Shown: positions 8,539 through 16,984, numbered from the stretch's first letter. The stretch: 64,000 nucleotides of DNA from RPQJ01 sp963731105 (GCA_963731105.1 CAVSUM010000005.1:62001-126000); one strand, 5' to 3'. The notes: generated from the sequence alone by a model not told the origin. Program-made: numbers and translations.

Positions 8539-9302
8539 CCGACGACGCCGACACCGAAGCTGCGCCGGAGCAGCGCAACACCTTGTACCGCAAGGTCTCG
8601 GGCGGCAACCGGCGCCTGACCCGCGGTCGCATGTTCGTCTATCGCGTGGCAGTCGTGGTCGCGTGGTTCCTGGTGCGTCTGTTCTGGGCGACCTGCCGGG
8701 TGCAGCGCACGCCGGGCATCGAGCAGGCCCGCGCCGCCGTGCGCGAATCGCGCTCGGTGATCCCGGTGTACTGGCACCAGCACATGCTGTTCGGCGTGCG
8801 CGCGCTGCTCGACCTGCGCGACGACGGACTCAAGGTCGGCTTCCTGATCAGCCCGTCGGTCGACGGCACGGCGCCAGCGATGCTGGTTGGCCGCGTCGGC
8901 GGCCACGTGATCCGCGGCTCATCCACCCATACCGGCGCACGTGCCCTGCGCGATTTCTACGAGACGATCGTCAAGCAGGAAGTCTCTCCCGCCCTCACGC
9001 CCGACGGCCCGCGCGGCCCCGTGCACGAGTTCAAGCCCGGCGCAGTCATGCTGGCCCAGTTGACCGGCAAGCCGATCCTGCCGATCAGCGTCGCCGCCTC
9101 GCACACCTGGCGCTTCCGAACGTGGGACAAGTTCGAGCTGCCGCTGCCCTTCAGCCGCGTCGTGATCGCCTATGGCGAGCCGGTGAAGCTGCCGCGCGGC
9201 ATCGCCGCCGATTCACTCCCGCGCTGGCAGGCCGAAATGGCGGAGCGACTGCAGCAGCTGCAGCAGCAAGCGCGGGAAGAGCTGGAAGCGGATAGCGGAT
9301 AG
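8535..9302 (+). CDS. DUF374 lysophospholipid acyltransferase-like protein
   Basis: This 255-residue protein has one N-terminal hydrophobic anchor (about 32-52) and the DUF374 signature: YWHQHMLFG, GRVGGHVIRGSS and SPALTPDGPRGP, followed by KPGAVMLAQLTGKPILP. DUF374 belongs to the LPLAT superfamily and is found in lipid A/KDO contexts; its substrate is not settled. The start overlaps the CDF stop as ATGA. The final codons (ADSG-stop) are supplied by the first units of a heptamer repeat array at 9288-9322. Confidence 0.86.
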   Translation: MTDDADTEAAPEQRNTLYRKVSGGNRRLTRGRMFVYRVAVVVAWFLVRLFWATCRVQRTPGIEQARAAVRESRSVIPVYWHQHMLFGVRALLDLRDDGLKVGFLISPSVDGTAPAMLVGRVGGHVIRGSSTHTGARALRDFYETIVKQEVSPALTPDGPRGPVHEFKPGAVMLAQLTGKPILPISVAASHTWRFRTWDKFELPLPFSRVVIAYGEPVKLPRGIAADSLPRWQAEMAERLQQLQQQAREELEADSG

Positions 9303-9322
9303 CGGATAGCGGATAGCGGATA
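9288..9322 (+). repeat. Heptamer tandem repeat GCGGATA x5
   Basis: Five exact copies of GCGGATA follow GGAA and end in GTCGGAGG. The first units encode the A-D-S-G C-terminus and TAG stop of the DUF374 gene. The array is the inverted partner of 9400-9427, which sits at the end of the convergent gene. Confidence 0.95.
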
Positions 9323-9399
9323 GTCGGAGGGTGGCAGATTCGGGGCCAGACGCAATGCCTCCGCGTTGAATCCACGGTCACCAGTGCCGCCCTTCCTAC

Positions 9400-9427
9400 T
9401 ATCCGCTATCCGCTATCCGCTATCCGC
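9400..9427 (-). repeat. Heptamer tandem repeat TATCCGC x4
   Basis: Four exact copies, inverted relative to 9288-9322. On the minus strand they encode the terminal IADSG and TAG stop of the phosphopantetheinyl transferase. The two arrays could pair as a stem of up to 28 bp around a 77-base spacer between the convergent genes. Confidence 0.95.
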
Positions 9428-9993
9428 TTCCTCACCTCCACCTCTCCCACCGGCTCCCGCGTCGCTAGGTACGCGACGCAGCCGGGCCCGAGGTCGACCG
9501 TGCGCAGGTGCAGGACTCGATCGCGCAGCTGCGCGGTTGCAAACCGCTCGTCAATCCTCACCTCGCGCGCGTAACGCACCCCGAGGCCCACAGCCTTGAG
9601 CGTCGCTTCAGTGGCGGTCCAGCGCTGGAGAGCGGCGCGGTCCGGCCGTGCGGGGCTGCACTCCTCGAGGTCGATGCCCAGGTCACAGCGATCGCTGAGC
9701 GCAACCGCAATGCGTGAAGCCGTATGCGAGATGCTGAACCATGGCCCGCCGTCGAGCATCGGCTTGCCGTCCTGGGGAAACGACAACCGCGCCAGCTCCG
9801 GCGCTCCGCCCCGCAACCGCAGCACTCCCTCGAGCAGCAACTCGACGCCCAGCAGGCTCGCTTTGCGCGCCGCGGGATCCCGGCTCTCCAGCTCGAGCCG
9901 CCGCGCATACGGCAGCTGCGCGAGCAGCAACGCAACACGGGGCGCGGACAGCGCCGCCGGCAGCCGTGCGTGCAGTACCGTGACATCGGGCAT
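9406..9993 (-). CDS. 4'-phosphopantetheinyl transferase superfamily protein
   Basis: This protein of about 195 residues has the Sfp/AcpT-type signatures FSISHT, DLGIDLEE and WTATEATLKAVG. It attaches the phosphopantetheine arm of CoA to a conserved serine of carrier proteins. The obvious local partner is the carrier domain at the end of the acyl-AMP ligase, which starts 48 bases away in the opposite direction. The ATG at 9993 (MPDVTVLHARL) is preferred over one at 10020. The C-terminus is repeat-encoded (RKRIADSG). Confidence 0.9.
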   Translation of the reverse strand: MPDVTVLHARLPAALSAPRVALLLAQLPYARRLELESRDPAARKASLLGVELLLEGVLRLRGGAPELARLSFPQDGKPMLDGGPWFSISHTASRIAVALSDRCDLGIDLEECSPARPDRAALQRWTATEATLKAVGLGVRYAREVRIDERFATAQLRDRVLHLRTVDLGPGCVAYLATREPVGEVEVRKRIADSG

Positions 9994-10040
9994 GTGCTGC
10001 GATTCTCGCCCCGCCTGCAATCTGGGACAATGCGTGGACG

Positions 10041-12005
10041 ATGCTCCAGTACCAGACGCTCACGGAAATGCTCGACGACCGCAGCCGCGGCGAGGGCGCG
10101 ATTGGTTACCTCGAGGGCGAGGGAGCCGAAAAGACCCTGCCGCTCGCCAAGCTGCGCCGCCGCGCGCTCGGCATCCTGCATCACTTGCAGCGCTTCGGCG
10201 CCCAACCCGGCGATTTCCTGATCCTGCACGTCGCGAGCAACGAGCAGTTCATCGATGCGTTCTGGGCCTGCCTGTACGGCGGCATCGTGCCCGTGCCCGT
10301 GGCGGTCGGCATCAGTGACGAGCACAAGCACAAGCTGCTGCGCATCGCCCGGCAGCTCGGCAATCCGTTCCTGTACACCGACCGCAAGCTGAGCGAGCGA
10401 CTCGGCAACTTCGCAGCCACGCAGGGCGATCCGCAGGCGTGGACCGCACTCGCGGAGCGCACCTTCCTCATCGACACGCTCGACGACATCACCCGCGAAG
10501 GCACGACGGCCCGCATCAGCCGCGAACAGACGGCGTTCATCCAGTTCTCGTCGGGCTCGACCAGCGAGCCGAAGGGCGTGGTGCTCACGCACGGCAACAT
10601 CCTGGCGAACGCCGAGGGCGTGCGGCAGGCGATCGGCCTCGACTCGAGCGACGTGGCACTGAGCTGGATGCCGCTCACCCACGACATGGGCCTGATCGGC
10701 TTCCACCTGATGCTCCTGTACGCCGGTGCGCGGCAGTACCTGATGCCCACCGAGCTGTTCGTGCGCCGTGCCCTGCTGTGGATGAAATTCGCAGCGGACA
10801 AGCGCGTCACCATCACCTGTTCGCCGAACTTCGGTTATCGCCACTACCTGCGTGCGCTGGGCGAAAAGACGCTCGACGGCATCGATCTCGGCAGCGTGCG
10901 GCTGATGTTCAACGGCGCCGAACCGATTTCAGTGGACCTGGTCGAGGAATTTCTCGGCCGCATGGCGCCGTACGGGCTGCGCCGCACCGCCATGTTTCCG
11001 GTTTACGGCCTCGCCGAGGCGTCACTGGCCGTCAGCCTGCCGCCGCCCGGTCGCGTGTACCGCAGCCTGACCGTGGACCGCCGCTCACTCGGAGTCGCCG
11101 CTGTGGCGCAGCGTGTGCCGGACGACGACCCGCATGCGATCCGCCTGATGTGCGAGGGCCAACCGATCCGGTTCACCAGCGTGAAGCTGGTCGACGACGC
11201 CGGGGCGGAGGTGGCTCCGGACCAGGTCGGGCACGTGCTGATCAGGGGCGACAACGTCACGCGGGGCTACTTCCGCAACCCGCAAGCCAATGCCGCGGCG
11301 ATCACCGCCGATGGCTGGGTCCGCACCGGCGACCTCGCGCTCTGGCACGAGTCGGAGCTGTACGTGACCGGCCGCTCCAAGGAAATCATCTTCGTCAACG
11401 GCCAGAACTACTATCCGCACGACCTCGAAGCCGTGCTGCAGGCGGAGCCGGGCCTGGAACTGGGCAAGGTCGCCGCGGCCGGCGTGCGCAACCCGCAGGG
11501 TTCCGCCGACGAGCTGGTGCTGTTCGTGCTCCATCGCAGCGACCTGGCCGCGTTCGTGCCGATCGCCATGCGCGCGATCCACCTCGTCAACGAACATGCG
11601 GGCGTCGAGGTGGCGCGCGTGGTGCCGGTGAACCGCATCCCCAAGACCACCAGCGGCAAGCTGCAGCGCACTGCACTCGCCAGGTCTTTCGAGGACGGCG
11701 AGTTCGCGGCGGTGGTAGCCGAGTTCGACGCCGCGTGGCAGACCGCACACGTGGCAGGCCGCGCTGCCACCGGCGACGTGGAACGTCAGCTGAAGGCGAT
11801 CGTCGATGACGCGCTGCCCGGCAAGCACGTCGACGTGGACGACAACCTGTTCGACGTCGGCGCCAGCTCGATCGCGCTGGTGCAGATCCACGAGAAGATC
11901 GACCAGCTCTACCCCGGGCTCGTCGATCTCACCGAGCTGTTCGACTTCCCGACGGTGAGCCAGCTGGCCAGGCACCTGGAAGCGAAGATAGCGGATAGCG
12001 GATAG
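10041..12005 (+). CDS. Fatty acyl-AMP ligase with C-terminal acyl carrier domain
   Basis: This 654-residue protein belongs to the ANL superfamily. The P-loop-like motif FIQFSSGSTSEPKGVVLTHG, SWMPLTHDMGLIG and TGDLA are typical of FAAL enzymes, which activate fatty acids as adenylates and hand them to a carrier protein rather than CoA. Residues from about 575 form an ACP/PCP-like domain with the attachment serine in DVGASSIALVQI. The PPTase that would prime it is divergently encoded. No ketosynthase or NRPS module is nearby, so the acyl group probably goes to an acyltransferase. The C-terminus (KIADSG) is encoded by a heptamer repeat. Confidence 0.92.
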   Translation: MLQYQTLTEMLDDRSRGEGAIGYLEGEGAEKTLPLAKLRRRALGILHHLQRFGAQPGDFLILHVASNEQFIDAFWACLYGGIVPVPVAVGISDEHKHKLLRIARQLGNPFLYTDRKLSERLGNFAATQGDPQAWTALAERTFLIDTLDDITREGTTARISREQTAFIQFSSGSTSEPKGVVLTHGNILANAEGVRQAIGLDSSDVALSWMPLTHDMGLIGFHLMLLYAGARQYLMPTELFVRRALLWMKFAADKRVTITCSPNFGYRHYLRALGEKTLDGIDLGSVRLMFNGAEPISVDLVEEFLGRMAPYGLRRTAMFPVYGLAEASLAVSLPPPGRVYRSLTVDRRSLGVAAVAQRVPDDDPHAIRLMCEGQPIRFTSVKLVDDAGAEVAPDQVGHVLIRGDNVTRGYFRNPQANAAAITADGWVRTGDLALWHESELYVTGRSKEIIFVNGQNYYPHDLEAVLQAEPGLELGKVAAAGVRNPQGSADELVLFVLHRSDLAAFVPIAMRAIHLVNEHAGVEVARVVPVNRIPKTTSGKLQRTALARSFEDGEFAAVVAEFDAAWQTAHVAGRAATGDVERQLKAIVDDALPGKHVDVDDNLFDVGASSIALVQIHEKIDQLYPGLVDLTELFDFPTVSQLARHLEAKIADSG

Positions 12006-12011
12006 CGGATA
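11991..12011 (+). repeat. Heptamer tandem repeat GCGGATA x3
   Basis: Three exact units preceded by a degenerate one (GCGAAGATA) and followed by GTGTCGGAGGTG, a flank nearly identical to that of the 9288 array. They provide the last codons and TAG stop of the acyl-AMP ligase gene. Confidence 0.95.
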
Positions 12012-12059
12012 GTGTCGGAGGTGCCGCAGCCGCATCAGGTGCAGCTGCACCTCTTACAG

Positions 12060-12908
12060 CTATCCGCTATCCGCTATCCGCTTCCGCTGCAGCTTCCACC
12101 TCTTGTGCGACCACCACCAGCCGGCCGGGTCGGCGCGGATCTCGGCTTCGAGCGCTCGCGCGTAGCGTTCCGTGATCTCGCCCTGCGGCAGCGACTCGCC
12201 GCGCTCATGCAGCGGCTCGAACGACACCTCGTACCGGCCGCGCGCCACCCGACGGACCCGCGTGTACAGCACCTGCGCCCGCAGCGGTCGGATGAGCAAC
12301 TCGGGGCCCATGTAGAACGCGGTGTCCTGCCCGAAGAACGTGGTCCAGTATTTCTGGCGACTGGTGGTCGGCGCCTGGTCGGCGACGATACCGAGCACCG
12401 CGCAATCGCGATTGCGCGCGAGCACGCGCAACACCGACTTCGCCGGGATCAGCTGCGAACCGAAGCGCTGGCGCATGCTGCGAAACCAGGCGTCCACGCG
12501 TGGATTGCGGATCGGCTTGTAGAGCCCGTACATCCCCGCACCGATCTCCAGCGAGACGCGCTGCAGGGCCCATTCGAAATTGTTCTGGTGCGCGGCGGTG
12601 AGCATCGCCGCGCGGCCGGGCGCAGCGCTGGTGATCAATGCCGGATTCGCGATCACGACACGTGCGCGCACCGCGTCAGCACTGAGCCGCTGCGTGTAGA
12701 GCAGTTCCGCCAGCAGTTCGCCCTGCCGCCGCGCGAACTCGCGCTCCACCTGCCGGATCCGCTGCGCCGACCAGTCCGGGAACGAGCGCTCCAGGTTGCC
12801 GCGAATCACGGCACGGCGCAGGCCGAACAGGCGGTAGACGAGCCAGGCCGCCAGTCCCATCACCGCGTACAGCACGCGCAATCCGACGGGATCCCGCAGC
12901 TCGTTCAT
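12060..12908 (-). CDS. LpxL/HtrB-family lipid acyltransferase (copy 1)
   Basis: This 282-residue inner-membrane-anchored protein of the lysophospholipid/lipid A late acyltransferase family contains AAHQNNFEWALQ (the HX4-5 E/D catalytic pattern), GLYKPIRNPRVDAWF and VADQAPTTSRQKYW. Family members move an acyl chain from acyl-ACP to lipid A or a related acceptor. Its ATG overlaps the stop of copy 2 as ATGA, so both are co-transcribed. Whether it uses the acyl group loaded on the neighbouring ligase's carrier domain is inference. Confidence 0.88.
   Translation of the reverse strand: MNELRDPVGLRVLYAVMGLAAWLVYRLFGLRRAVIRGNLERSFPDWSAQRIRQVEREFARRQGELLAELLYTQRLSADAVRARVVIANPALITSAAPGRAAMLTAAHQNNFEWALQRVSLEIGAGMYGLYKPIRNPRVDAWFRSMRQRFGSQLIPAKSVLRVLARNRDCAVLGIVADQAPTTSRQKYWTTFFGQDTAFYMGPELLIRPLRAQVLYTRVRRVARGRYEVSFEPLHERGESLPQGEITERYARALEAEIRADPAGWWWSHKRWKLQRKRIADSG
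12061..12081 (-). repeat. Heptamer tandem repeat TATCCGC x3
   Basis: Three exact units in inverse orientation to 11991-12011, separated by 49 bases. They supply the RKRIADSG terminus and the TAG stop of the convergent LpxL-type gene, so this repeat pair mirrors the one near 9.3 kb. Confidence 0.95.
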
Positions 12909-13747
12909 GCCGCCGGCCTCGGTCGCTTCCAGCGGTTATAGGCCCAGAAATAGTGGGCGGGATGCTCGCGGATCTGCTGCTCCAGCGCCCGCACGTACGC
13001 CTGCAGGACCTGCTCGGCCGTGACCTGCTCGCGCGGGCCGAACAGCGGCACGAAGCGCGTGACGTAGCGCCCGGGACCGTCGGGCCGCATGGCGACGAAC
13101 ACCGGCTCGAAGCCGAGCCGTGCGCCGATCCAGCCCGGGCCCTGGAAGAACGACGTGTCGCGACCGAAGAACGACAGCCACACCTGGTGCTCACTCTTCG
13201 CCGAGGGGGACTGGTCGGCGAGCATTGCGAGCAGGCGTACCTGGCGCCGATGCTTGACGAGGTATGGCCCGACCTCCTTCGCCGGCACCATGATGGCGCC
13301 GAAGCGACTGCGCAGCCCGCGCATCCAGCGATCGGTGCCCGCGCGCGACACCGGCTTGTACGGGCAGACCAGCGGCCCGCCGAAGCGGCGCGACGCCTCG
13401 AGCAGCACCCATTCCCAGTTGCAGTGATGCCCCGTCACGAGCAGCACCTTGCGACCCTCGGCGAGCGCTTCGCGCACGACGTGGTCGTCCTCGAAGCGCA
13501 TTCGCTGCTCGAATTCGCCAGGCGACATCCTTGCGCCGCGCAAGGTCTCGGCCACCAGCCGCCCGAGCCACGCATAGAAGTCGCGCGCCTGTTGGCCGCG
13601 CTCGGCCGAGCTCGCCTGCGGCAGGCACAAGGCCAGCCCGTCGTCGACCATCGCGCGCCGCCAGCCCGTCGCGCGCAGCAACCACGCCGCCGCACCGCAA
13701 AGCGCGTACAGCAGCGGCAGCGGCAGGCGTGACAGGAGGCTCAGCAT
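12905..13747 (-). CDS. LpxL/HtrB-family lipid acyltransferase (copy 2)
   Basis: This 280-residue homologue of the downstream gene has an N-terminal hydrophobic stretch (LPLPLLYALCGAAAWLL), the catalytic motif TGHHCNWEWVLLEA, CPYKPVSRAGTDRWM and MLADQSPSAKSEHQVW. The ATG at 13747 is chosen; the open frame continues further but crosses the tRNA gene. It is first of a two-gene operon starting just downstream of tRNA-Thr on the same strand. Two different late acyltransferases in tandem suggest sequential acylation of one acceptor. Confidence 0.88.
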   Translation of the reverse strand: MLSLLSRLPLPLLYALCGAAAWLLRATGWRRAMVDDGLALCLPQASSAERGQQARDFYAWLGRLVAETLRGARMSPGEFEQRMRFEDDHVVREALAEGRKVLLVTGHHCNWEWVLLEASRRFGGPLVCPYKPVSRAGTDRWMRGLRSRFGAIMVPAKEVGPYLVKHRRQVRLLAMLADQSPSAKSEHQVWLSFFGRDTSFFQGPGWIGARLGFEPVFVAMRPDGPGRYVTRFVPLFGPREQVTAEQVLQAYVRALEQQIREHPAHYFWAYNRWKRPRPAA

Positions 13748-13799
13748 TGGTGCGCGCCAGGGAACGGGGCGCAAGACCCCGAAGGAGGGGCAGGAAGAC

Positions 13800-13875
13800 T
13801 GGTGCCGGAGGAGGGATTCGAACCCCCGACCCATCGCTTACGAAGCGATTGCTCTACCGACTGAGCTACTCCGGC
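13800..13875 (-). tRNA. tRNA-Thr(CGT)
   Basis: A complete 76-nt cloverleaf on the minus strand. The acceptor stem is GCCGGAG/CTCCGGC with encoded ACCA, the D-arm is GCTC...GAGC, the anticodon stem is ATCGC/GCGAT with loop TTCGTAA (anticodon CGT, threonine, codon ACG), and the T-arm loop is TTCGAAT. Confidence 0.97.
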
Positions 13876-13919
13876 TGGAGGGGCGCGCAGTATACGGACT
13901 CGGCCGGCGGTCGTGAAGC

Positions 13920-14351
13920 TCAATCCTTGCAGCGCACGCGGATCACGACATCGACGCTTTCGATCTCGGTACCGGGCGGCAACGGCGGCAGGCGCGCGAA
14001 CGACAGGTCGTCCGGCCGGATGTCGGTCATCTCGCCGGTGTCCACGTTCTGGAAGTGGTGGTGCGGCACCATGGTCGAGTCGTACACACAGCGCTCGGGG
14101 TCGGCATGAATCTCGCGGGCGAGGCCCTGCTCCACGAACAGGTTGAGCGTGTTGTAGACGGTCGCCTTCGACACGTGCCCGGTGGCCTCGCGCAGGGCGA
14201 CGAGGATCTGCTCCGCCGTGAGGTGCCGCGGCGAGGTGAGCAGGATCTCCGCCACCTTGACGCGCTGCGAAGTGGGCCGGATGCCGCGTTGCTCGAGGAT
14301 CTGCCGCGCGCGGACGGTGGTCTCGGGCGTAGCGGGTGCAGGGGTCGACAT
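13920..14351 (-). CDS. Fur-family transcriptional regulator (Irr/PerR-like)
   Basis: This 143-residue Fur-superfamily repressor has the winged-helix part (ILEQRGIRPTSQRVKVAEIL, HVSKATVYNTLNLF) and the metal-site segment PHHHFQNVDTGEM. It lacks the C-terminal CxxC structural zinc pairs of Fur and Zur, resembling Irr-type or short PerR-like regulators that sense heme or peroxide. It appears monocistronic. Which metal or ligand it senses cannot be decided here. Confidence 0.88.
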   Translation of the reverse strand: MSTPAPATPETTVRARQILEQRGIRPTSQRVKVAEILLTSPRHLTAEQILVALREATGHVSKATVYNTLNLFVEQGLAREIHADPERCVYDSTMVPHHHFQNVDTGEMTDIRPDDLSFARLPPLPPGTEIESVDVVIRVRCKD

Positions 14352-14481
14352 GGGGCGGAATTATACGTCCGCTGCAGCCGCGGACCAGCATTTCCGGGCA
14401 AATACGCCACGAATTCGGGCTGCGCGGCCCCGCCCGGGCGCCCTACCCTCCGCCTCCGGGATACTGCAACGAGGACGTGCC

Positions 14482-15012
14482 ATGGAACGGCAGCGGGGTG
14501 TCACCCTTCCGGAACTGGTGTTCGCGATGGCGATCGTCGCCGGGCTGCTCGGCTGGGGGGTGCCGTCGTTCCGGGATCTGCAGCGCAACGCCGAGCGCAC
14601 CCGCGAGGTGAACCAGCTGGTCCAGGCGGTCTACCTGGCCCGTAGCGAGGCCATCAAGCGCAACGGGGTGGTCAGCCTGTGCCCCAGTCTCGACGGCGGA
14701 CAGTGCGCGCCGGACGGCACGCCCTGGCACAGCGGCTGGATCGTATTCGTGAACAGCGACCGGGATGCGCCGGCGGTCCGGGACCCCGGGGAGCACCTGC
14801 TGCGCGTTTACACGGCCTGGCAGCGTGGTGCGGTGAACGCCAATCGGGACACGCTGTCCTTTCGCCCGTTCGGGCAGGTCGCCGTGACCGCCACGTTCAC
14901 CTTTTGCGACGACCGCGGGTCGCCCGCGGCGCGGGCGGTCATCATCAGCCAGGCCGGGCGGCCGCGGGTGTCGGACCGCAACGCCTCCGGTCAGCCGCTG
15001 GCCTGTTCCTGA
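14482..15012 (+). CDS. fimT: Type IV minor pseudopilin, FimT/GspH family
   Basis: This 176-residue prepilin has a short leader MERQRG, a prepilin peptidase site G|VTLPE with the conserved Glu at +5, a hydrophobic N-terminal helix, and the GspH/FimT C-terminal domain ending in a cysteine pair (TFTFCDDRG, QPLACS). A GAGG ribosome site lies about 8 bases before the ATG. It is the first gene of the minor-pilin operon, whose products prime pilus assembly at the inner membrane. Confidence 0.88.
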   Translation: MERQRGVTLPELVFAMAIVAGLLGWGVPSFRDLQRNAERTREVNQLVQAVYLARSEAIKRNGVVSLCPSLDGGQCAPDGTPWHSGWIVFVNSDRDAPAVRDPGEHLLRVYTAWQRGAVNANRDTLSFRPFGQVAVTATFTFCDDRGSPAARAVIISQAGRPRVSDRNASGQPLACS

Positions 15013-15027
15013 CCCGGTGGCTTGACC

Positions 15028-15465
15028 ATGCAGGTATCCACCGACTCCGCAGGCGGCTTCACCCTGGTCGAGACTCTGATCGCGTTGCTGGTCCTGGCGG
15101 TCGGGTTGCTGGGCCTTGCCCACCTGTATGTCGAATGCCTGCGTGCGACCCACGCCGCGCTGCTGCGCAGCCGAGCAGTCACGCTTTCGGCCGACCTCGC
15201 CGAGCGCATCCGTGCCAATCGCCATCCCGCCGATGCCTACGATTGCGGCGGCAGCTGCGGCGCCGGGACCGGCGGCAACGCTGTCGCGATTGACGACCTG
15301 CACGCCTGGGTGACCTCCGTCGCGGCGCTGCTGCCGGACGGGGACGGCGCCGTCACGTACACCGCGGCGACGGCTGGCGCACCGCCTTCGTACGTGGTGA
15401 CCGTCAGCTGGGTGGAGGTCGGCCATTCGGCCCGTCTCGCCCAGCACGCACGGGTCGAGCTATGA
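15028..15465 (+). CDS. pilV: Type IV pilus minor pilin PilV
   Basis: This protein of about 145 residues has a classical leader and cleavage site GG|FTLVETLIALLVLAVGLLG, followed by RSRAVTLSADLAERIRANR, a region typical of PilV. The ATG at 15028 is preferred; a TTG at 15022 would add two codons. Its stop overlaps the pilW start as ATGA. Confidence 0.9.
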   Translation: MQVSTDSAGGFTLVETLIALLVLAVGLLGLAHLYVECLRATHAALLRSRAVTLSADLAERIRANRHPADAYDCGGSCGAGTGGNAVAIDDLHAWVTSVAALLPDGDGAVTYTAATAGAPPSYVVTVSWVEVGHSARLAQHARVEL

Positions 15466-16442
15466 GCCTGGTGGAAATCATGGTGTCGCTGCTGATCGGC
15501 CTCGTCGTGATCGCCGGCGCACTTACCGCCCAGCAGCAGTACAGCGCGGCCCTGCGGACGGCCACCAACGTGGCCCGCCTGCAGGAGGTCGCAAGGCTGG
15601 CGCTCGACGTGCTGGAAGCAGACATACGCATGGCCAACTACTGGGGCCTGAACAACCAGCCTGCAAGCATCGACAACCGCGCCGAGCCGGGCGTAGCACT
15701 GCCGCCGCCGTTCAACGCCGCCCAGGGAACGCGCATCGATCAGTGCGGCGGCGCCGGCAGCCGCTGGGCCATCCACCTCGAGGAGTACATCGGCGGGTCG
15801 GACGATGGCTATGCGCTGGCCTGCGCCGCGGTCGGCACGGCCAGCGGCGGCGCAGACACGCTGGTCGTGCGCCGCGGATCGGACGCCGCACCGGAATCGC
15901 TCGATGCGAATCGTATCCACCTGCAGACGACCCGCACCGTGGGCACACTGTTCGTGCCGGCCAGCGGCTGCACCAATCCCGCAAACGTCAGCTGCCTGCC
16001 GGCCGGGTACACGCCCGCGGCGTCACAAACGCGGCGGCTCGTCGTCCATGCCTACTACGTCGTCACGAGTTCGCCGCTGAAGCCCGGCCTGCCGGCGTTG
16101 CGTCGCAAGGCGTTCGGCAACGTGAACGCCGCCGCGGTGGCAGATGCAATCAGCGACGAGGAAATCGCGCCGGGCGTCGAGGACCTGCAGGTGCGCTTCG
16201 GGATCGACACCGACGGCAACGGCAGCGTGGACCAGTACGTCGACCCTGGCGCCGTGCCGGCGGGTGCGGCGCCGGTCTCGGCGACGCTCTGGCTGCGCAT
16301 CCGATCGGAGGAGCGCGAGATCGGCCATGTCGACAGCACCGCCTACCAATACGCGGACATGGCCGCCGCCTGGACGCCGAACGACGCGCACCGGCGCATC
16401 GTGGTGTCGAAGACGCTCGACCTGCGCAATGCACGCTCATGA
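15462..16442 (+). CDS. pilW: Type IV pilus minor pilin PilW
   Basis: This 326-residue PilW has the hydrophobic pilin helix SLVEIMVSLLIGLVV, the helix region RLALDVLEADIRMANYWG, and a long C-terminal beta-rich domain with paired cysteines. Oddly, the only start overlapping pilV puts Met at mature position +1, with no leader and no Gly at -1; the upstream in-frame codons read ARTGRA and contain no start. Either the leader frame is hidden by an indel or processing is unusual. It is translationally coupled to pilV and pilX. Confidence 0.87.
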   Translation: MSLVEIMVSLLIGLVVIAGALTAQQQYSAALRTATNVARLQEVARLALDVLEADIRMANYWGLNNQPASIDNRAEPGVALPPPFNAAQGTRIDQCGGAGSRWAIHLEEYIGGSDDGYALACAAVGTASGGADTLVVRRGSDAAPESLDANRIHLQTTRTVGTLFVPASGCTNPANVSCLPAGYTPAASQTRRLVVHAYYVVTSSPLKPGLPALRRKAFGNVNAAAVADAISDEEIAPGVEDLQVRFGIDTDGNGSVDQYVDPGAVPAGAAPVSATLWLRIRSEEREIGHVDSTAYQYADMAAAWTPNDAHRRIVVSKTLDLRNARS

Positions 16443-16984
16443 ACGAAAGCGGTGCAGCGTTGGTCGTGGCCCTCCTGCTGCTGCTCGTACTGACGATGAT
16501 GGCCGCCTCGGGCATGACCGCGGCACTGCTGGAAGTGCAGATGGCCGGTAACGAGCAGTACCAGGAGCGCGCTTTCCAGGCGGCCGAAGCCGGCATCGCG
16601 CAAGCCATGGCAGCCGGGCCGTTCTCGACGGCTCTTGCTGCAAGCGCCGCGCAGTGGGATGTCCTGTCGGCGCCGGAGCCCCTGCCGCTGCGTGGCCAAG
16701 GCACCCAGATCGCGGGCTGCCCCGACCAGTCCGCGGCGGCCGAGGGGCAGTGCGAGTATTTCCTGCGCTTCGATTCGGTCACCGGCATCACGCCGGTACC
16801 GGGCAGCGGCAGCGGCGCCGGACTGCGGGCCTGTCATTTCGTCGTGGAATCGATCGGAGTCGCGCCGCGCGGCGCGATCTCGCAGCTCACCGCGAGTTTC
16901 TACGTCGTCGGGCCCGCGGACTGCAGCGGCCCGCTGGCCAACCCGCCGGTGCGCACCTACTGGCGGCAGCGCGGAACCAACTGA
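16439..16984 (+). CDS. pilX: Type IV pilus minor pilin PilX
   Basis: This 181-residue protein has the PilX leader and cleavage site MNESG|AALVVALLLLLVLTMMA and the conserved EYQ-type segment (MAGNEQYQERAFQAAEAGIA). The start overlaps the pilW stop as ATGA and its stop overlaps the pilE start by one base. In Pseudomonas the large adhesin gene pilY1 lies next; here pilE follows directly. Confidence 0.88.
   Translation: MNESGAALVVALLLLLVLTMMAASGMTAALLEVQMAGNEQYQERAFQAAEAGIAQAMAAGPFSTALAASAAQWDVLSAPEPLPLRGQGTQIAGCPDQSAAAEGQCEYFLRFDSVTGITPVPGSGSGAGLRACHFVVESIGVAPRGAISQLTASFYVVGPADCSGPLANPPVRTYWRQRGTN

Noticed and set aside
9288..9427. CRISPR-like array
   Set aside because: The repeat unit is only 7 bases with no spacers, and no cas genes are seen.
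10041..12005. Non-ribosomal peptide or aryl-polyene synthesis gene
   Set aside because: Only a ligase-carrier fusion is present; no condensation, ketosynthase or polyene tailoring genes are seen nearby.
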